Notes: generated by a model from the letters alone, not told the origin. A stretch of 8,389 nucleotides of DNA from Rhodobacter sp. (GCA_013824045.1 PNND01000264.1:1-8389), one strand, 5' to 3'; numbered from the stretch's first letter, positions 1 to 7,824 are shown. Numbers and translations: made by a program.

Positions 1-697
1 GGCGTTGGACAAAGGCGACCACTTCCCGGCTGAGCCTGTCCTGCGCCTCGGGCGCGCGGGCCTGCAGGATTTCCAACTCACGCTCGAAGCCCGGATAGTC
101 CACCCAATGATAGAGGCAGCGCCGTTTCAGCGCATCATGCACCTCGCGCGTGCGGTTCGATGTCAGGATCACGATCGGCGGCTCGGGCGCCGTAATGGTG
201 CCCAGTTCGGGGATCGTCACCTGAAAATCTGACAGCGCCTCAAGCAGGAAGGCCTCGAACGGCTCGTCACTGCGATCAAGCTCATCGATCAGCAGGACGG
301 GCGCGCCCCCCGCCTGCGGGCGCATCGCGGCCAAAAGCGGGCGTTCGATCAGATACTCCTCGGTGAAAAGCTCGGCCTTTAGCGTATCGCGATCCGCGCC
401 GCCGCCCGCCTCGGCCGTGCGGATGGCGATCATCTGCGCGGCGAAGTTCCATTCATAAACGGCCGAGGCCGCATCCATCCCCTCGTGGCATTGCAACCGG
501 ATCAGCCGCCGCCCCAGCGCCGTGGCCAGAACCTTGGCGATCTCGGTCTTGCCCACGCCTGCCTCACCCTCCAGAAACAGGGGCCGCCCCAGTTTAAGCG
601 ACAGGAACACCACCGTGGCCAGCGCGCGCGAGGCGACGTAACCTTCGCCCGCCAGCAGGGTTGCAACCGCGTCGATGGTCTTGGGCAAGTCGCGCAC
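1..697 (-). CDS. MoxR-type AAA+ ATPase, CoxD-like (partial, C-terminus beyond left edge)
   Basis: Reverse-strand frame open from a GTG at 697 to the window edge, giving 232 codons. Visible in order: an N-terminal helix region; Walker A GEAGVGKT at about residues 44-51; Walker B VLLIDELD at about 134-141; sensor-1 TSN at about 179-181; and an arginine-finger-type stretch ALKRRCLYHWVDYP starting near 189. This order and spacing fit the MoxR AAA+ group. The last motif resembles the CoxD-like subgroup, whose genes often sit beside a von Willebrand factor A protein (CoxE-like). Such ATPases act as chaperones that help mature or insert metal centres in partner enzymes. The partner gene would lie left of the window and is not visible, so the client is unknown. 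GTG is chosen as the start because a strong GGAGGAG sits 6 nt upstream. The family is clear; the specific role is not. Confidence 0.88.
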   Translation of the reverse strand, partial: MRDLPKTIDAVATLLAGEGYVASRALATVVFLSLKLGRPLFLEGEAGVGKTEIAKVLATALGRRLIRLQCHEGMDAASAVYEWNFAAQMIAIRTAEAGGGADRDTLKAELFTEEYLIERPLLAAMRPQAGGAPVLLIDELDRSDEPFEAFLLEALSDFQVTIPELGTITAPEPPIVILTSNRTREVHDALKRRCLYHWVDYPGFERELEILQARAPEAQDRLSREVVAFVQR

Positions 698-703
698 CGG
701 GTT

Positions 704-710
704 CTCCTCC
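704..710 (-). promoter_or_regulatory. Ribosome binding site fixing the GTG start of the MoxR-type ATPase
   Basis: On the minus strand the sequence reads GGAGGAG, followed by 6 nt and then GTG at 697. This is the strongest Shine-Dalgarno match I noticed in the window. It settles the GTG start, because no in-frame ATG lies just upstream. Confidence 0.75.
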
Positions 711-726
711 CCTGTTATGGCAAGCC

Positions 727-756
727 ATGCTTGGCCCTGCCCCCTACAAGGGTCAA
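727..756 (-). promoter_or_regulatory. Possible promoter of the MoxR-type ATPase
   Basis: On the minus strand, TTGACC (756-751) is followed by 18 nt and AAGCAT (732-727). That is a good -35 with a poor -10. The start of transcription would fall about 20 nt before the GTG, just upstream of its ribosome binding site. The gap 698-831 separates two divergent genes and must hold promoters for both. I see no convincing promoter or ribosome binding site for the plus-strand glycosyltransferase there; the AGGGGGG run near 786 is about 40 nt from its start. This is inference from motif resemblance only. Confidence 0.3.
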
Positions 757-831
757 GCCGCCAAAACCCCGCATGCGACCAATGGAGGGGGGCGTTCCCA
801 TCCCCCCGTCGCCCGTGCTATCGCTTTGCTC

Positions 832-1842
832 ATGCGTGTGCTGGCGATCCTGACCGTGCGGAATGAGGGCAGTTTCCTTCTGGAATGGCTGGCCCATCAC
901 CGTGCCTGCGGCATCACCGACATTCTTGCCTTTTCCAACGATTGCACGGATGGCACCGATCTGATGCTGGACCGGTTGGCGCAGATGGGGTGGCTGACCC
1001 ATATCCGCAATGACGGCCCGCATGAGAAGGGCCCGCAATGGCATGCGCTCAAGACGGCGGCGCAGCACCCGCTGACGCGCGCCGCCGACTGGATCCTTGT
1101 GCTCGACATTGATGAATTCGTGAATGTCCATGTGGGCGACCGCACCCTGCCCGCGCTGATCGCCGCGTTGCCCGAGGCGGACGCCATCACCCTGACATGG
1201 CGCATGTTCGGAAATGCAGGTGTGGTCCACCTCACCGACGCACCGGTCACCCAGACTTTCACCCGCGCCGCGCCCGATCCGTTGGATTGGCCGTGGCGCG
1301 CGGTCATGTTCAAGACACTCTACCGCAACGATGGCCGCTTCGGCCAACCCGGTGTCCACCGCCCCAAGGGCCAGATCACCGATGAACAGCGCTGGTTCGA
1401 CAGCGCCGGTCGCCCCCTGCCCGGTGGCCCGCAGCGCATCTTTTCGCCTTTGGGCCTGCCCCATTACACGCTCGCCCAGTTGAACCACTATGCGCTCGGG
1501 TCGATGGAGGGTTATCTGGTCAAGGCCGACCGTGGCCGCGCCAACCGGGACGCCTCCAGCTTTGATCTGGGGTATTGGGTCGACCGCAACCTCTGTGATG
1601 TGGAGGATCGGTCGATCCATGCGCTCGACAGTTCGGCCCTCCGCGCCGAACTGTTGGCCGATCCGGTTCTGGCCCGCCTGCATGGCGACGCGTTCAACTG
1701 GCGTCGCGCGCGCTTTCTGGACCTCATGCGTCACGAAGCCTGGCGCGCGCTCTTCGGTCGGCTGCTGATGACCCCGCCCACCCGCAACCTTACCGCCGAA
1801 GAGGCCCGTCTGATCTGGACCCACGCCCTTCCGGGCGCGTGA
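832..1842 (+). CDS. Family 2-type glycosyltransferase (Glyco_tranf_2_4-like)
   Basis: Encodes 336 residues. The N-terminus MRVLAILTVRNEG, then HHRACGITDILAFSNDCTDGTD (residues about 22-43, written here only to mark the span), and the acidic LDIDEF motif at about 91-96 are typical of GT-A fold glycosyltransferases. The DxD (D92, D94) would bind the metal and nucleotide sugar. A second conserved-looking block, LNHYALGSMEGYL, lies at about 217-229. The protein looks soluble, with no signal peptide or membrane segment, so it probably transfers a sugar to a cell-surface glycan precursor in the cytoplasm. Donor and acceptor cannot be read from sequence. The frame is open further upstream to a TTG at 661, but that would overlap the divergent ATPase gene. 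ATG 832 places the family's N-terminal strand at the start. The ribosome binding site is weak. No other polysaccharide genes are visible nearby. Confidence 0.85.
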   Translation: MRVLAILTVRNEGSFLLEWLAHHRACGITDILAFSNDCTDGTDLMLDRLAQMGWLTHIRNDGPHEKGPQWHALKTAAQHPLTRAADWILVLDIDEFVNVHVGDRTLPALIAALPEADAITLTWRMFGNAGVVHLTDAPVTQTFTRAAPDPLDWPWRAVMFKTLYRNDGRFGQPGVHRPKGQITDEQRWFDSAGRPLPGGPQRIFSPLGLPHYTLAQLNHYALGSMEGYLVKADRGRANRDASSFDLGYWVDRNLCDVEDRSIHALDSSALRAELLADPVLARLHGDAFNWRRARFLDLMRHEAWRALFGRLLMTPPTRNLTAEEARLIWTHALPGA

Positions 1843-1931
1843 CGCGCAGGATCGCGACAATCCGCGCAGTCCGCCACCGAACGGCTTTCCAAATGCCCTG
1901 TTCCGCGCCAGTCATGCCATAAACTTGCCGT

Positions 1932-1956
1932 TTGCCTTAGCTAGAACCCAAGGCAA
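1932..1956. repeat. Inverted repeat with embedded -10-like box upstream of the hydrolase-like gene
   Basis: TTGCCTT (1932-1938) and AAGGCAA (1950-1956) form a perfect 7-bp inverted repeat with an 11-nt spacer. Within it lies GCTAGAAC (1940-1947), which matches the Caulobacter housekeeping -10 consensus GCTANAWC exactly. The best -35-like string, TTGCCG at 1925-1930, is too close (11 nt) for a standard promoter, so the promoter call is weak. The symmetric arms around the box could be an operator. A GAGTC (GANTC, possible CcrM methylation site) lies at 1970-1974. The rest of the gap 1843-2018 shows nothing I can name. Confidence 0.3.
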
Positions 1957-2018
1957 GATATCAAGGCCCGAGTCCGGGACACGCCCGCGACCGATCCGAG
2001 CAGAAAAGGCAACCGCCG

Positions 2019-3062
2019 ATGAACGACCGCGCCGAAGGCGATCTGTCAGACATGGACCGTGACGATGGCGGCGCGGGAGAATCCGCTGCGCCGCAAGGCG
2101 CGCTGGACCGTGAGCAATGGTTCGCCCGGATTGATGAGCTTTGCGCCGAAGAGGGCTATTTTGAACCCCTTGGAAAGAAGCATTCGGCCTATTTCCATGA
2201 TGATGGCCCGATCCTGCTGGTGTCCTTCGAATCGCTCGACCGCATTCTCGGGCGCAAGGGGCAGATGCCCTTTGGCCATGATGTTGCCGTTTCTAACGGC
2301 TGGTCACATCTGACGGTGATCTGCGACGGCGAGACGTGGTTCCGCGATCCCGCCGTTTGGGGCTATTTTGACCGGCTGGTCGACGAGGCCTTCTTCGAAG
2401 ATTTCGACCGCGTCCTGTTCTACGGCGCAGGTGCGGCGGGCTATGCGGCCTGCGCCTATTGCGTCTGTGCACCCGGTGCCACCGTTCTGGCCATCAGCCC
2501 GCGCGCCACGCTGGACCCGGCCATTGCGGGCTGGGATAACAGGTTCACCAGCCTGCGCCGCCTCGACTTCTCCACCCGCTATGGCTATGCCCCTGACATG
2601 ACCGAGGGCGCGTCACGGGTCTTTGTGATCTATGATCCGCAGATGCCCGAGAACGCCATGCATGCCGCCCTGTTTCGCGCAGACTGGGTCACTCCGCTGC
2701 CCGCGCGCCACTTTGGCGACTCTATCGAAGCCGTGGTCGAACAGACCGGCCTCTTGCCGCATCTTCTGACCGCCGCCTGCGAGGCGCGGCTTGATCCGGT
2801 CAGCTTTGCGCGTCTTTGGCGCGCTCGCCGCCGCTATGCCCCCTACCTGCGCAATATCCTGCGTCGCGTCGATCTGGCCCAGCGCCCGCGTCTGGCGCTG
2901 ATGATCTGCCGATCTGTCGTACAGCGCATGGGTGGACCACGCTACCGCCGCCGGATGCACGAACTTGAGGCCCGCCTTGGCCTGCCGTCCAGCGTGGCGG
3001 CGGGCGATGCCAACAGCGACATCGACGCCGCCGGCAGCAGCACCGACGAAACCCGCGGCTGA
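2019..3062 (+). CDS. Protein of unknown function with a nucleophile-less alpha/beta-hydrolase-like core
   Basis: Encodes 347 residues. The first 28 or so are acidic and low-complexity, the folded part starts near DREQWFARIDE (about 30-40), and the tail from about 325 is again low-complexity. The core VLFYGAGAAGYAA (132-144) followed by TVLAISP (155-161) resembles the nucleophile elbow and next strand of hydrolase-like proteins that read GSSMGGYAA then FSPQ. Here the G-x-S-x-G position reads G-A-G-A-A, so there is no catalytic serine. IYDPQ (204-208) and ARHFGD (229-234) could be remnants of the Asp and His positions. I recall relatives in Rhodobacterales carrying the label phosphoadenosine phosphosulfate reductase, but I see no ECGLH-type motif to support that. 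ATG 2019 has AAAAGG 9 nt upstream; M12 is an alternative start. No function is assigned. The coding region looks genuine: it is long, its composition matches neighbouring genes, and it fits between them without overlap. Confidence 0.75.
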   Translation: MNDRAEGDLSDMDRDDGGAGESAAPQGALDREQWFARIDELCAEEGYFEPLGKKHSAYFHDDGPILLVSFESLDRILGRKGQMPFGHDVAVSNGWSHLTVICDGETWFRDPAVWGYFDRLVDEAFFEDFDRVLFYGAGAAGYAACAYCVCAPGATVLAISPRATLDPAIAGWDNRFTSLRRLDFSTRYGYAPDMTEGASRVFVIYDPQMPENAMHAALFRADWVTPLPARHFGDSIEAVVEQTGLLPHLLTAACEARLDPVSFARLWRARRRYAPYLRNILRRVDLAQRPRLALMICRSVVQRMGGPRYRRRMHELEARLGLPSSVAAGDANSDIDAAGSSTDETRG

Positions 3063-3124
3063 CGCAGGAACGGGCATCAAATCCGGCCTGTCCGGGCCAT
3101 TCTTTACTGGAAAGCACGAGCCAG

Positions 3125-3139
3125 TTGCGCTAGGCGCAA
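3125..3139 (+). promoter_or_regulatory. Hairpin abutting the pyrC start codon
   Basis: TTGCGC (3125-3130), TAG, GCGCAA (3134-3139) is a perfect 6-bp inverted repeat with a 3-nt spacer, ending 3 nt before the pyrC ATG at 3143. The only Shine-Dalgarno-like bases (TAGG, 3131-3134) lie in its loop and 3' arm, so folding would hide them. In enteric bacteria pyrC is controlled by a leader hairpin that masks the ribosome binding site, so a similar role is possible here. Equally, GCTAGG within it could be part of a -10 box, though no well-spaced -35 is seen. The remainder of the gap 3063-3124 shows nothing clear. Confidence 0.35.
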
Positions 3140-3142
3140 GTC

Positions 3143-4183
3143 ATGATCCAGACCCTGACCATCCGCCGCCCTGACGACTGGCATCTCCATCTCCGCGATG
3201 GGGCCATGCTGCAGGGCATATTGCCCGAAAGCGCGCGCCATTTCGCCCGCGCGATCATCATGCCCAACCTCGTGCCACCAGTGGTGACCGGCGATCACGC
3301 TGCGGCTTATCGAGACCGCATCCTCGCCGCACTTCCCGATGGTATGACGTTCGAACCCTTGATGACGCTCTACCTGACCGAAACGACCGACCCCGCCGAT
3401 GTAGCAGCCGCCCATGCCTCCGGCTTGGTCAAGGCAGTCAAGCTCTACCCTGCCGGGGCGACCACAAACTCCCATGGCGGTGTGCGCGACTTGTCCAAGG
3501 TCACCGCCGTTCTCGAAAAGATGGCCGAGATCGGCCTGCCTTTGTGCGTGCATGGCGAGGTGACGACACACGAGGTCGACATTTTTGACCGTGAGGCCGT
3601 GTTCATCGAGACCGTGCTTGACCCCATGCGCCGCCGTATTCCCGGCCTGCGCGTGGTGATGGAGCACATCACCACCGAAGAGGGTGTCGCCTATGCCCGC
3701 TCGGGCGGCGATGACCTTGGTGCGACGATCACCACTCATCACCTGATCCTCAACCGCAACCACATCCTAGTTGGCGGGATTAAGCCGCATTACTATTGCC
3801 TGCCCGTGGCCAAGCGCGAAAAGCACCGCGTCGCCCTGCGCGCCGCCGCAACCAGCGGCGAAGGGCGGTTCTTTTTGGGCACCGACTCTGCACCGCACGT
3901 CGATGCGCTCAAGGAAAATTCCTGCGGTTGCGCCGGATGCTTCACTGCGACCAACACGATGCAACTCCTCGCCCATGTGTTCGAAGAAGAAGCAGCGCTT
4001 GACCAGCTGGAGGCTTTCAGCAGCCTGAACGGCCCCCGCTTTTATCGCCTGCCCCCGAATGAGGATCGTATCACCCTGACCAAGGGCACCGCCGCCCAAT
4101 GGCCAGCCAAGATCTTCACCGAGGCCGGCCCCGTCACCGTCTTTGACCCCGGCTTTCCTGTGCATTGGCACGTCGAGGCCTGA
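3143..4183 (+). CDS. pyrC: Dihydroorotase (class II, homodimer type)
   Basis: Encodes 346 residues, the usual length of the E. coli-type enzyme, which interconverts N-carbamoyl-L-aspartate and dihydroorotate in de novo pyrimidine synthesis in the cytoplasm. The metal-binding set is complete: HLH at 14-16 within [13 protein letters not shown]; the carboxylated lysine K100 in [12 protein letters not shown]137 in CVHGEV; H175 in MEHITT; and D248 in GTDSAPH, with H252 in a substrate-contact position. Substrate-binding residues R18 and N42 (MPNL) are also present. The ATG start places the [10 protein letters not shown] motif at its usual distance from the N-terminus. The ribosome binding site is poor and overlaps a small hairpin. 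pyrE follows in the same direction after 130 nt of palindromic DNA, so the two are probably co-transcribed and supply consecutive parts of the UMP pathway (the intervening oxidation is done elsewhere). Identification is secure. Confidence 0.97.
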   Translation: MIQTLTIRRPDDWHLHLRDGAMLQGILPESARHFARAIIMPNLVPPVVTGDHAAAYRDRILAALPDGMTFEPLMTLYLTETTDPADVAAAHASGLVKAVKLYPAGATTNSHGGVRDLSKVTAVLEKMAEIGLPLCVHGEVTTHEVDIFDREAVFIETVLDPMRRRIPGLRVVMEHITTEEGVAYARSGGDDLGATITTHHLILNRNHILVGGIKPHYYCLPVAKREKHRVALRAAATSGEGRFFLGTDSAPHVDALKENSCGCAGCFTATNTMQLLAHVFEEEAALDQLEAFSSLNGPRFYRLPPNEDRITLTKGTAAQWPAKIFTEAGPVTVFDPGFPVHWHVEA

Positions 4184-4186
4184 TCC

Positions 4187-4215
4187 GCGGAAAATTTTCG
4201 CTGAAAATTTTCCGC
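4187..4215. repeat. Triloop palindrome 1 of 3 between pyrC and pyrE
   Basis: Perfect 13-bp arms, GCGGAAAATTTTC (4187-4199) and GAAAATTTTCCGC (4203-4215), around a GCT triloop. Each arm also contains the self-complementary GAAAATTTTC. It starts 3 nt after the pyrC stop codon. No T-run follows, so it does not look like a classical terminator. It shares the centre TTTTC-G-N-Y-GAAAA with the next palindrome. Confidence 0.85.
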
Positions 4216-4228
4216 CCCCACACCGCGC

Positions 4229-4255
4229 CGAAGAATTTTCGGCGAAAATTCTTCG
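4229..4255. repeat. Triloop palindrome 2 of 3 between pyrC and pyrE
   Basis: Perfect 12-bp arms, CGAAGAATTTTC (4229-4240) and GAAAATTCTTCG (4244-4255), around a GGC triloop. Relative to palindrome 1 the G in AGAATTTTC is matched by a C on the other arm, so pairing is kept although the sequence differs. Confidence 0.85.
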
Positions 4256-4262
4256 CCCCCGT

Positions 4263-4293
4263 CCCGCAAATCTTTCGCCGAAAGATTTTCGGG
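4263..4293. repeat. Triloop palindrome 3 of 3 between pyrC and pyrE
   Basis: The inner 9-bp perfect arms AAATCTTTC (4268-4276) and GAAAGATTT (4280-4288) enclose a GCC triloop. After one mismatch (4267/4289) pairing resumes for four more pairs, CCCG (4263-4266) with CGGG (4290-4293). It ends 10 nt before the pyrE ribosome binding site, so a folded transcript would present three consecutive stem-loops before pyrE. Confidence 0.8.
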
Positions 4294-4302
4294 CCTGCCG
4301 AC

Positions 4303-4306
4303 AGGA
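4303..4306 (+). promoter_or_regulatory. pyrE ribosome binding site
   Basis: AGGA lies 7 nt before ATG 4314 and supports that start over the more upstream open frame. CCTG (4294-4297) and CAGG (4302-4305) can pair in a short stem that covers part of the site, which may tune pyrE translation. The stem is only 4 bp, so its effect is uncertain. Confidence 0.6.
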
Positions 4307-4313
4307 ACAGCAC

Positions 4314-4994
4314 ATGATCCCAGCCGCCTTCCCCCCGAAAGAGGAAATCGCCCGCCTCACTGCACGCGCCCTGCTGGAAATCAAGGCTGTCCACTTCAAC
4401 GCCGAAACGCCCTTCACGCTGGCCTCTGGCCTGCCCTCGCCCACCTATATCGATTGCCGCAAGCTGATCAGCTACCCGCGCATCCGCTCCACGCTGATGG
4501 ATTTCCTTACCGTCACCGTCATGCGCGATGTCGGGTTCGAGGCATTCGACAACATCGCTGGCGGCGAAACTGCCGGCATCCCCTTTGCCGCGCTGGTGGC
4601 CGAGCGCATGGCCCTGCCCATGACCTATGTCCGCAAGAAACCCAAAGGCTACGGCCGCAACGCCCGCATCGAGGGCGCGATGACGGAAGGCCAGCGCGTT
4701 CTTCTGGTCGAAGATCTCACCACCGATGGCGGCTCGAAACTCTCCTTCGTCGATGCGATCCGCGACACGGGGGCCAGTTGTGCCCACACGGCGGTGATCT
4801 TCTACTACGGCATCTTCCCCGAAACGACCCAGCGCCTTGCCGATCACGGCGTGGCGCTCCACCACCTCTGCACCTGGTGGGATGTGCTGGCCGAGGCCCG
4901 CGCCAGCGGTGCCTTTGACCCGGCCACCTTGGCCGAGGTTGAAACCTTCCTGCAAAACCCTCGCGCCTGGCAGGACGCCAGAAAACCGGCCTGA
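4314..4994 (+). CDS. pyrE: Orotate phosphoribosyltransferase
   Basis: Encodes 226 residues and is a type I phosphoribosyltransferase that joins orotate to PRPP to make orotidine 5'-phosphate, the penultimate step of UMP synthesis. The PRPP-binding signature [13 protein letters not shown] spans about residues 129-141, with the ED pair that contacts the ribose. The catalytic flexible loop carries RKKPKGYGR at about 107-115, with the lysines and the following RIEG typical of the family. The N-terminal segment [17 protein letters not shown] (about 34-50) is the orotate/substrate end seen in bacterial PyrE. The frame is open back to 4143 inside pyrC, but ATG 4314 has a ribosome binding site 7 nt upstream and gives a protein of normal size. 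It probably forms a transcription unit with pyrC. The intervening palindromes may set the relative yields of the two enzymes. Confidence 0.96.
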   Translation: MIPAAFPPKEEIARLTARALLEIKAVHFNAETPFTLASGLPSPTYIDCRKLISYPRIRSTLMDFLTVTVMRDVGFEAFDNIAGGETAGIPFAALVAERMALPMTYVRKKPKGYGRNARIEGAMTEGQRVLLVEDLTTDGGSKLSFVDAIRDTGASCAHTAVIFYYGIFPETTQRLADHGVALHHLCTWWDVLAEARASGAFDPATLAEVETFLQNPRAWQDARKPA

Positions 4995-4997
4995 CGC

Positions 4998-5018
4998 GAA
5001 ATCTTGGCAGAAGTTTTC
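4998..5018. repeat. Degenerate palindrome after pyrE
   Basis: GAAATCTT (4998-5005) and AAGTTTTC (5011-5018) pair with one mismatch around a 5-nt loop. Composition and arm sequence recall the three palindromes before pyrE, so this may be a decayed fourth copy. A shorter alternative fold, CAGAA (5008-5012) with TTCTG (5016-5020) around a GTT triloop, overlaps it. Confidence 0.35.
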
Positions 5019-5030
5019 TGGGGTCAATCC

Positions 5031-5074
5031 TGTGGATGGTCTGTGAAAGACCTGTGCAAGGAATGTGCGGGACT
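5031..5074. repeat. Four 11-bp steps each headed by TGTG; DnaA-box-like on the minus strand
   Basis: TGTG occurs at 5031, 5042, 5053 and 5064, exactly 11 bp apart. The 9-mers are TGTGGATGG, TGTGAAAGA, TGTGCAAGG and TGTGCGGGA. On the minus strand these read CCATCCACA, TCTTTCACA, CCTTGCACA and TCCCGCACA, all ending in the CACA core of the DnaA box TTATNCACA. Only the first is a close match (7 of 9 to TTATCCACA). Nine bases plus a two-base gap is one helical turn, so a protein binding each step would sit on one face of the DNA. The second step also lies in a 5-bp inverted repeat, GGTCT (5038-5042) with AGACC (5048-5052). A GACTC (GANTC) site is at 5071-5075. Confidence 0.45.
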
Positions 5075-5095
5075 CACCCCCGCAGCCCGATTTTT
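5066..5095 (+). terminator. Possible rho-independent terminator of pyrC-pyrE
   Basis: TGCGGG (5066-5071) and CCCGCA (5079-5084) form a GC-rich 6-bp stem with a 7-nt loop, followed after 6 nt by TTTTT (5091-5095). It is weak by E. coli standards because the T-run is short and offset. It sits where an end to the pyrimidine unit would be expected before dnaB. Confidence 0.35.
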
Positions 5096-5174
5096 GCTTC
5101 TCTCCGGTGGCCGGCCCGGACAAGACCCGCAAGATATGGTAGTCTGACGCTCCGCAGGCCGAGTCGAACCCGCC

Positions 5175-5183
5175 TTATCCACA
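5175..5183 (+). promoter_or_regulatory. Exact DnaA box upstream of dnaB
   Basis: TTATCCACA matches the high-affinity DnaA box consensus at all nine bases and lies 96 nt before the dnaB ATG at 5280. A GAGTC (GANTC, candidate CcrM site) is at 5161-5165. DnaA acts as a transcription regulator of replication genes in Caulobacter, so control of dnaB by DnaA is a reasonable inference. No clear promoter is visible; CGGACA (5117-5122) with TAGTCT (5140-5145), 17 nt apart, is the best weak candidate. The rest of the gap 5184-5279 shows nothing I can name. Confidence 0.6.
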
Positions 5184-5279
5184 GGTTTGTTCCCGCCTGT
5201 TCTCGACCATCAAACCGGGGCAGATACGCCCCCGGAAGAAACCCTGCGCCCCCGCAGGCACACCCGACCCGAGGCAGAG

Positions 5280-7581
<2,302 letters not shown>

Positions 7582-7632
7582 TCCCGCCGGCAAGCCGCCC
7601 CATTTCTCCTTTGCTCAAATATCCTCGGGGGG

Positions 7633-7666
7633 CGTCCCGTCAGGGACGGGGGGCAGACAGCCCCCC
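7633..7666. repeat. Two adjacent GC-rich hairpins downstream of the dehydrogenase gene
   Basis: CGTCCC (7633-7638) pairs with GGGACG (7643-7648) over a GTCA loop. GGGGGGC (7648-7654) pairs with GCCCCCC (7660-7666) over AGACA, sharing one base with the first stem. The preceding phrase TTTGCTCAAATATCCTCGGG (7610-7629) is one I associate with dispersed intergenic repeats of Rhodobacterales. That association is recall only. No T-run follows either stem. Confidence 0.6.
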
Positions 7667-7679
7667 ACGGGGCCCCGCT

Positions 7680-7700
7680 CCGTTCGCAGGCACGGAACGG
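7680..7700. repeat. Inverted repeat CCGTTC / GAACGG
   Basis: CCGTTC (7680-7685) and GAACGG (7695-7700) form a 6-bp inverted repeat with a 9-nt loop. It lies between the double hairpin to its left and the long hairpin to its right, and appears to be part of the same repeat block. Confidence 0.45.
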
Positions 7701-7713
7701 GGAGAAAAGTCTT

Positions 7714-7735
7714 GCGCGGGCAGCCCTGCCCGCGC
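7714..7735. repeat. Strong 9-bp GC-rich hairpin before alr
   Basis: GCGCGGGCA (7714-7722) pairs perfectly with TGCCCGCGC (7727-7735) over a GCCC tetraloop, and a U-G pair could extend it. It is very stable but lacks a T-run, so it may act in mRNA end protection or rho-linked ending rather than as an intrinsic terminator. It separates the dnaB-dehydrogenase unit from alr. Confidence 0.6.
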
Positions 7736-7786
7736 GCCATCGGATCACCCTCGCCACCCCGTGATGCCCCCGCCGCCAGAATTCCC

Positions 7787-7815
7787 TTGACCCCGGCCCC
7801 GCCCCTGCCGAAAAC
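7787..7815 (+). promoter_or_regulatory. Possible alr promoter, nearly leaderless transcript
   Basis: TTGACC (7787-7792) is followed by 17 nt and GAAAAC (7810-7815). The -35 is good for alphaproteobacteria; the -10 is poor. Transcription would begin only a few bases before the alr ATG at 7825. That would fit the absence of any Shine-Dalgarno sequence there. This is inference from spacing and motif only. Confidence 0.3.
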
Positions 7816-7824
7816 CCCCGAACC

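Noticed and set aside
715..1860. Long minus-strand open frame (381 codons) opposite the glycosyltransferase
   Set aside because: It is fully antisense to a gene with clear family motifs. It shows no recognisable domain, and such mirror frames are common in GC-rich DNA.
4187..4293. CRISPR array
   Set aside because: The three units are palindromes with different arms and unequal gaps, not identical repeats with regular spacers.
4143..4313. N-terminal extension of pyrE by 57 codons back into pyrC
   Set aside because: The frame is open, but it would overlap pyrC, read through the palindromes and have no family counterpart. ATG 4314 has a proper ribosome binding site.
4134..5132. Minus-strand frame of 332 codons across pyrE and the palindromes, with repeated KIF/KNF-RRK-type peptides
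   Set aside because: The peptide repeats simply come from translating the palindromes, and the rest is antisense to pyrE.
5187..5279. N-terminal extension of dnaB from a TTG at 5187
   Set aside because: It is proline- and arginine-rich and unlike the DnaB N-terminus, and ATG 5280 has GAGG at good spacing.
4995..5279. Chromosomal or plasmid replication origin
   Set aside because: Only one exact DnaA box is present, the other sites are weak, no AT-rich unwinding region is evident, and no initiator gene is nearby. Regulation of dnaB is a simpler reading.
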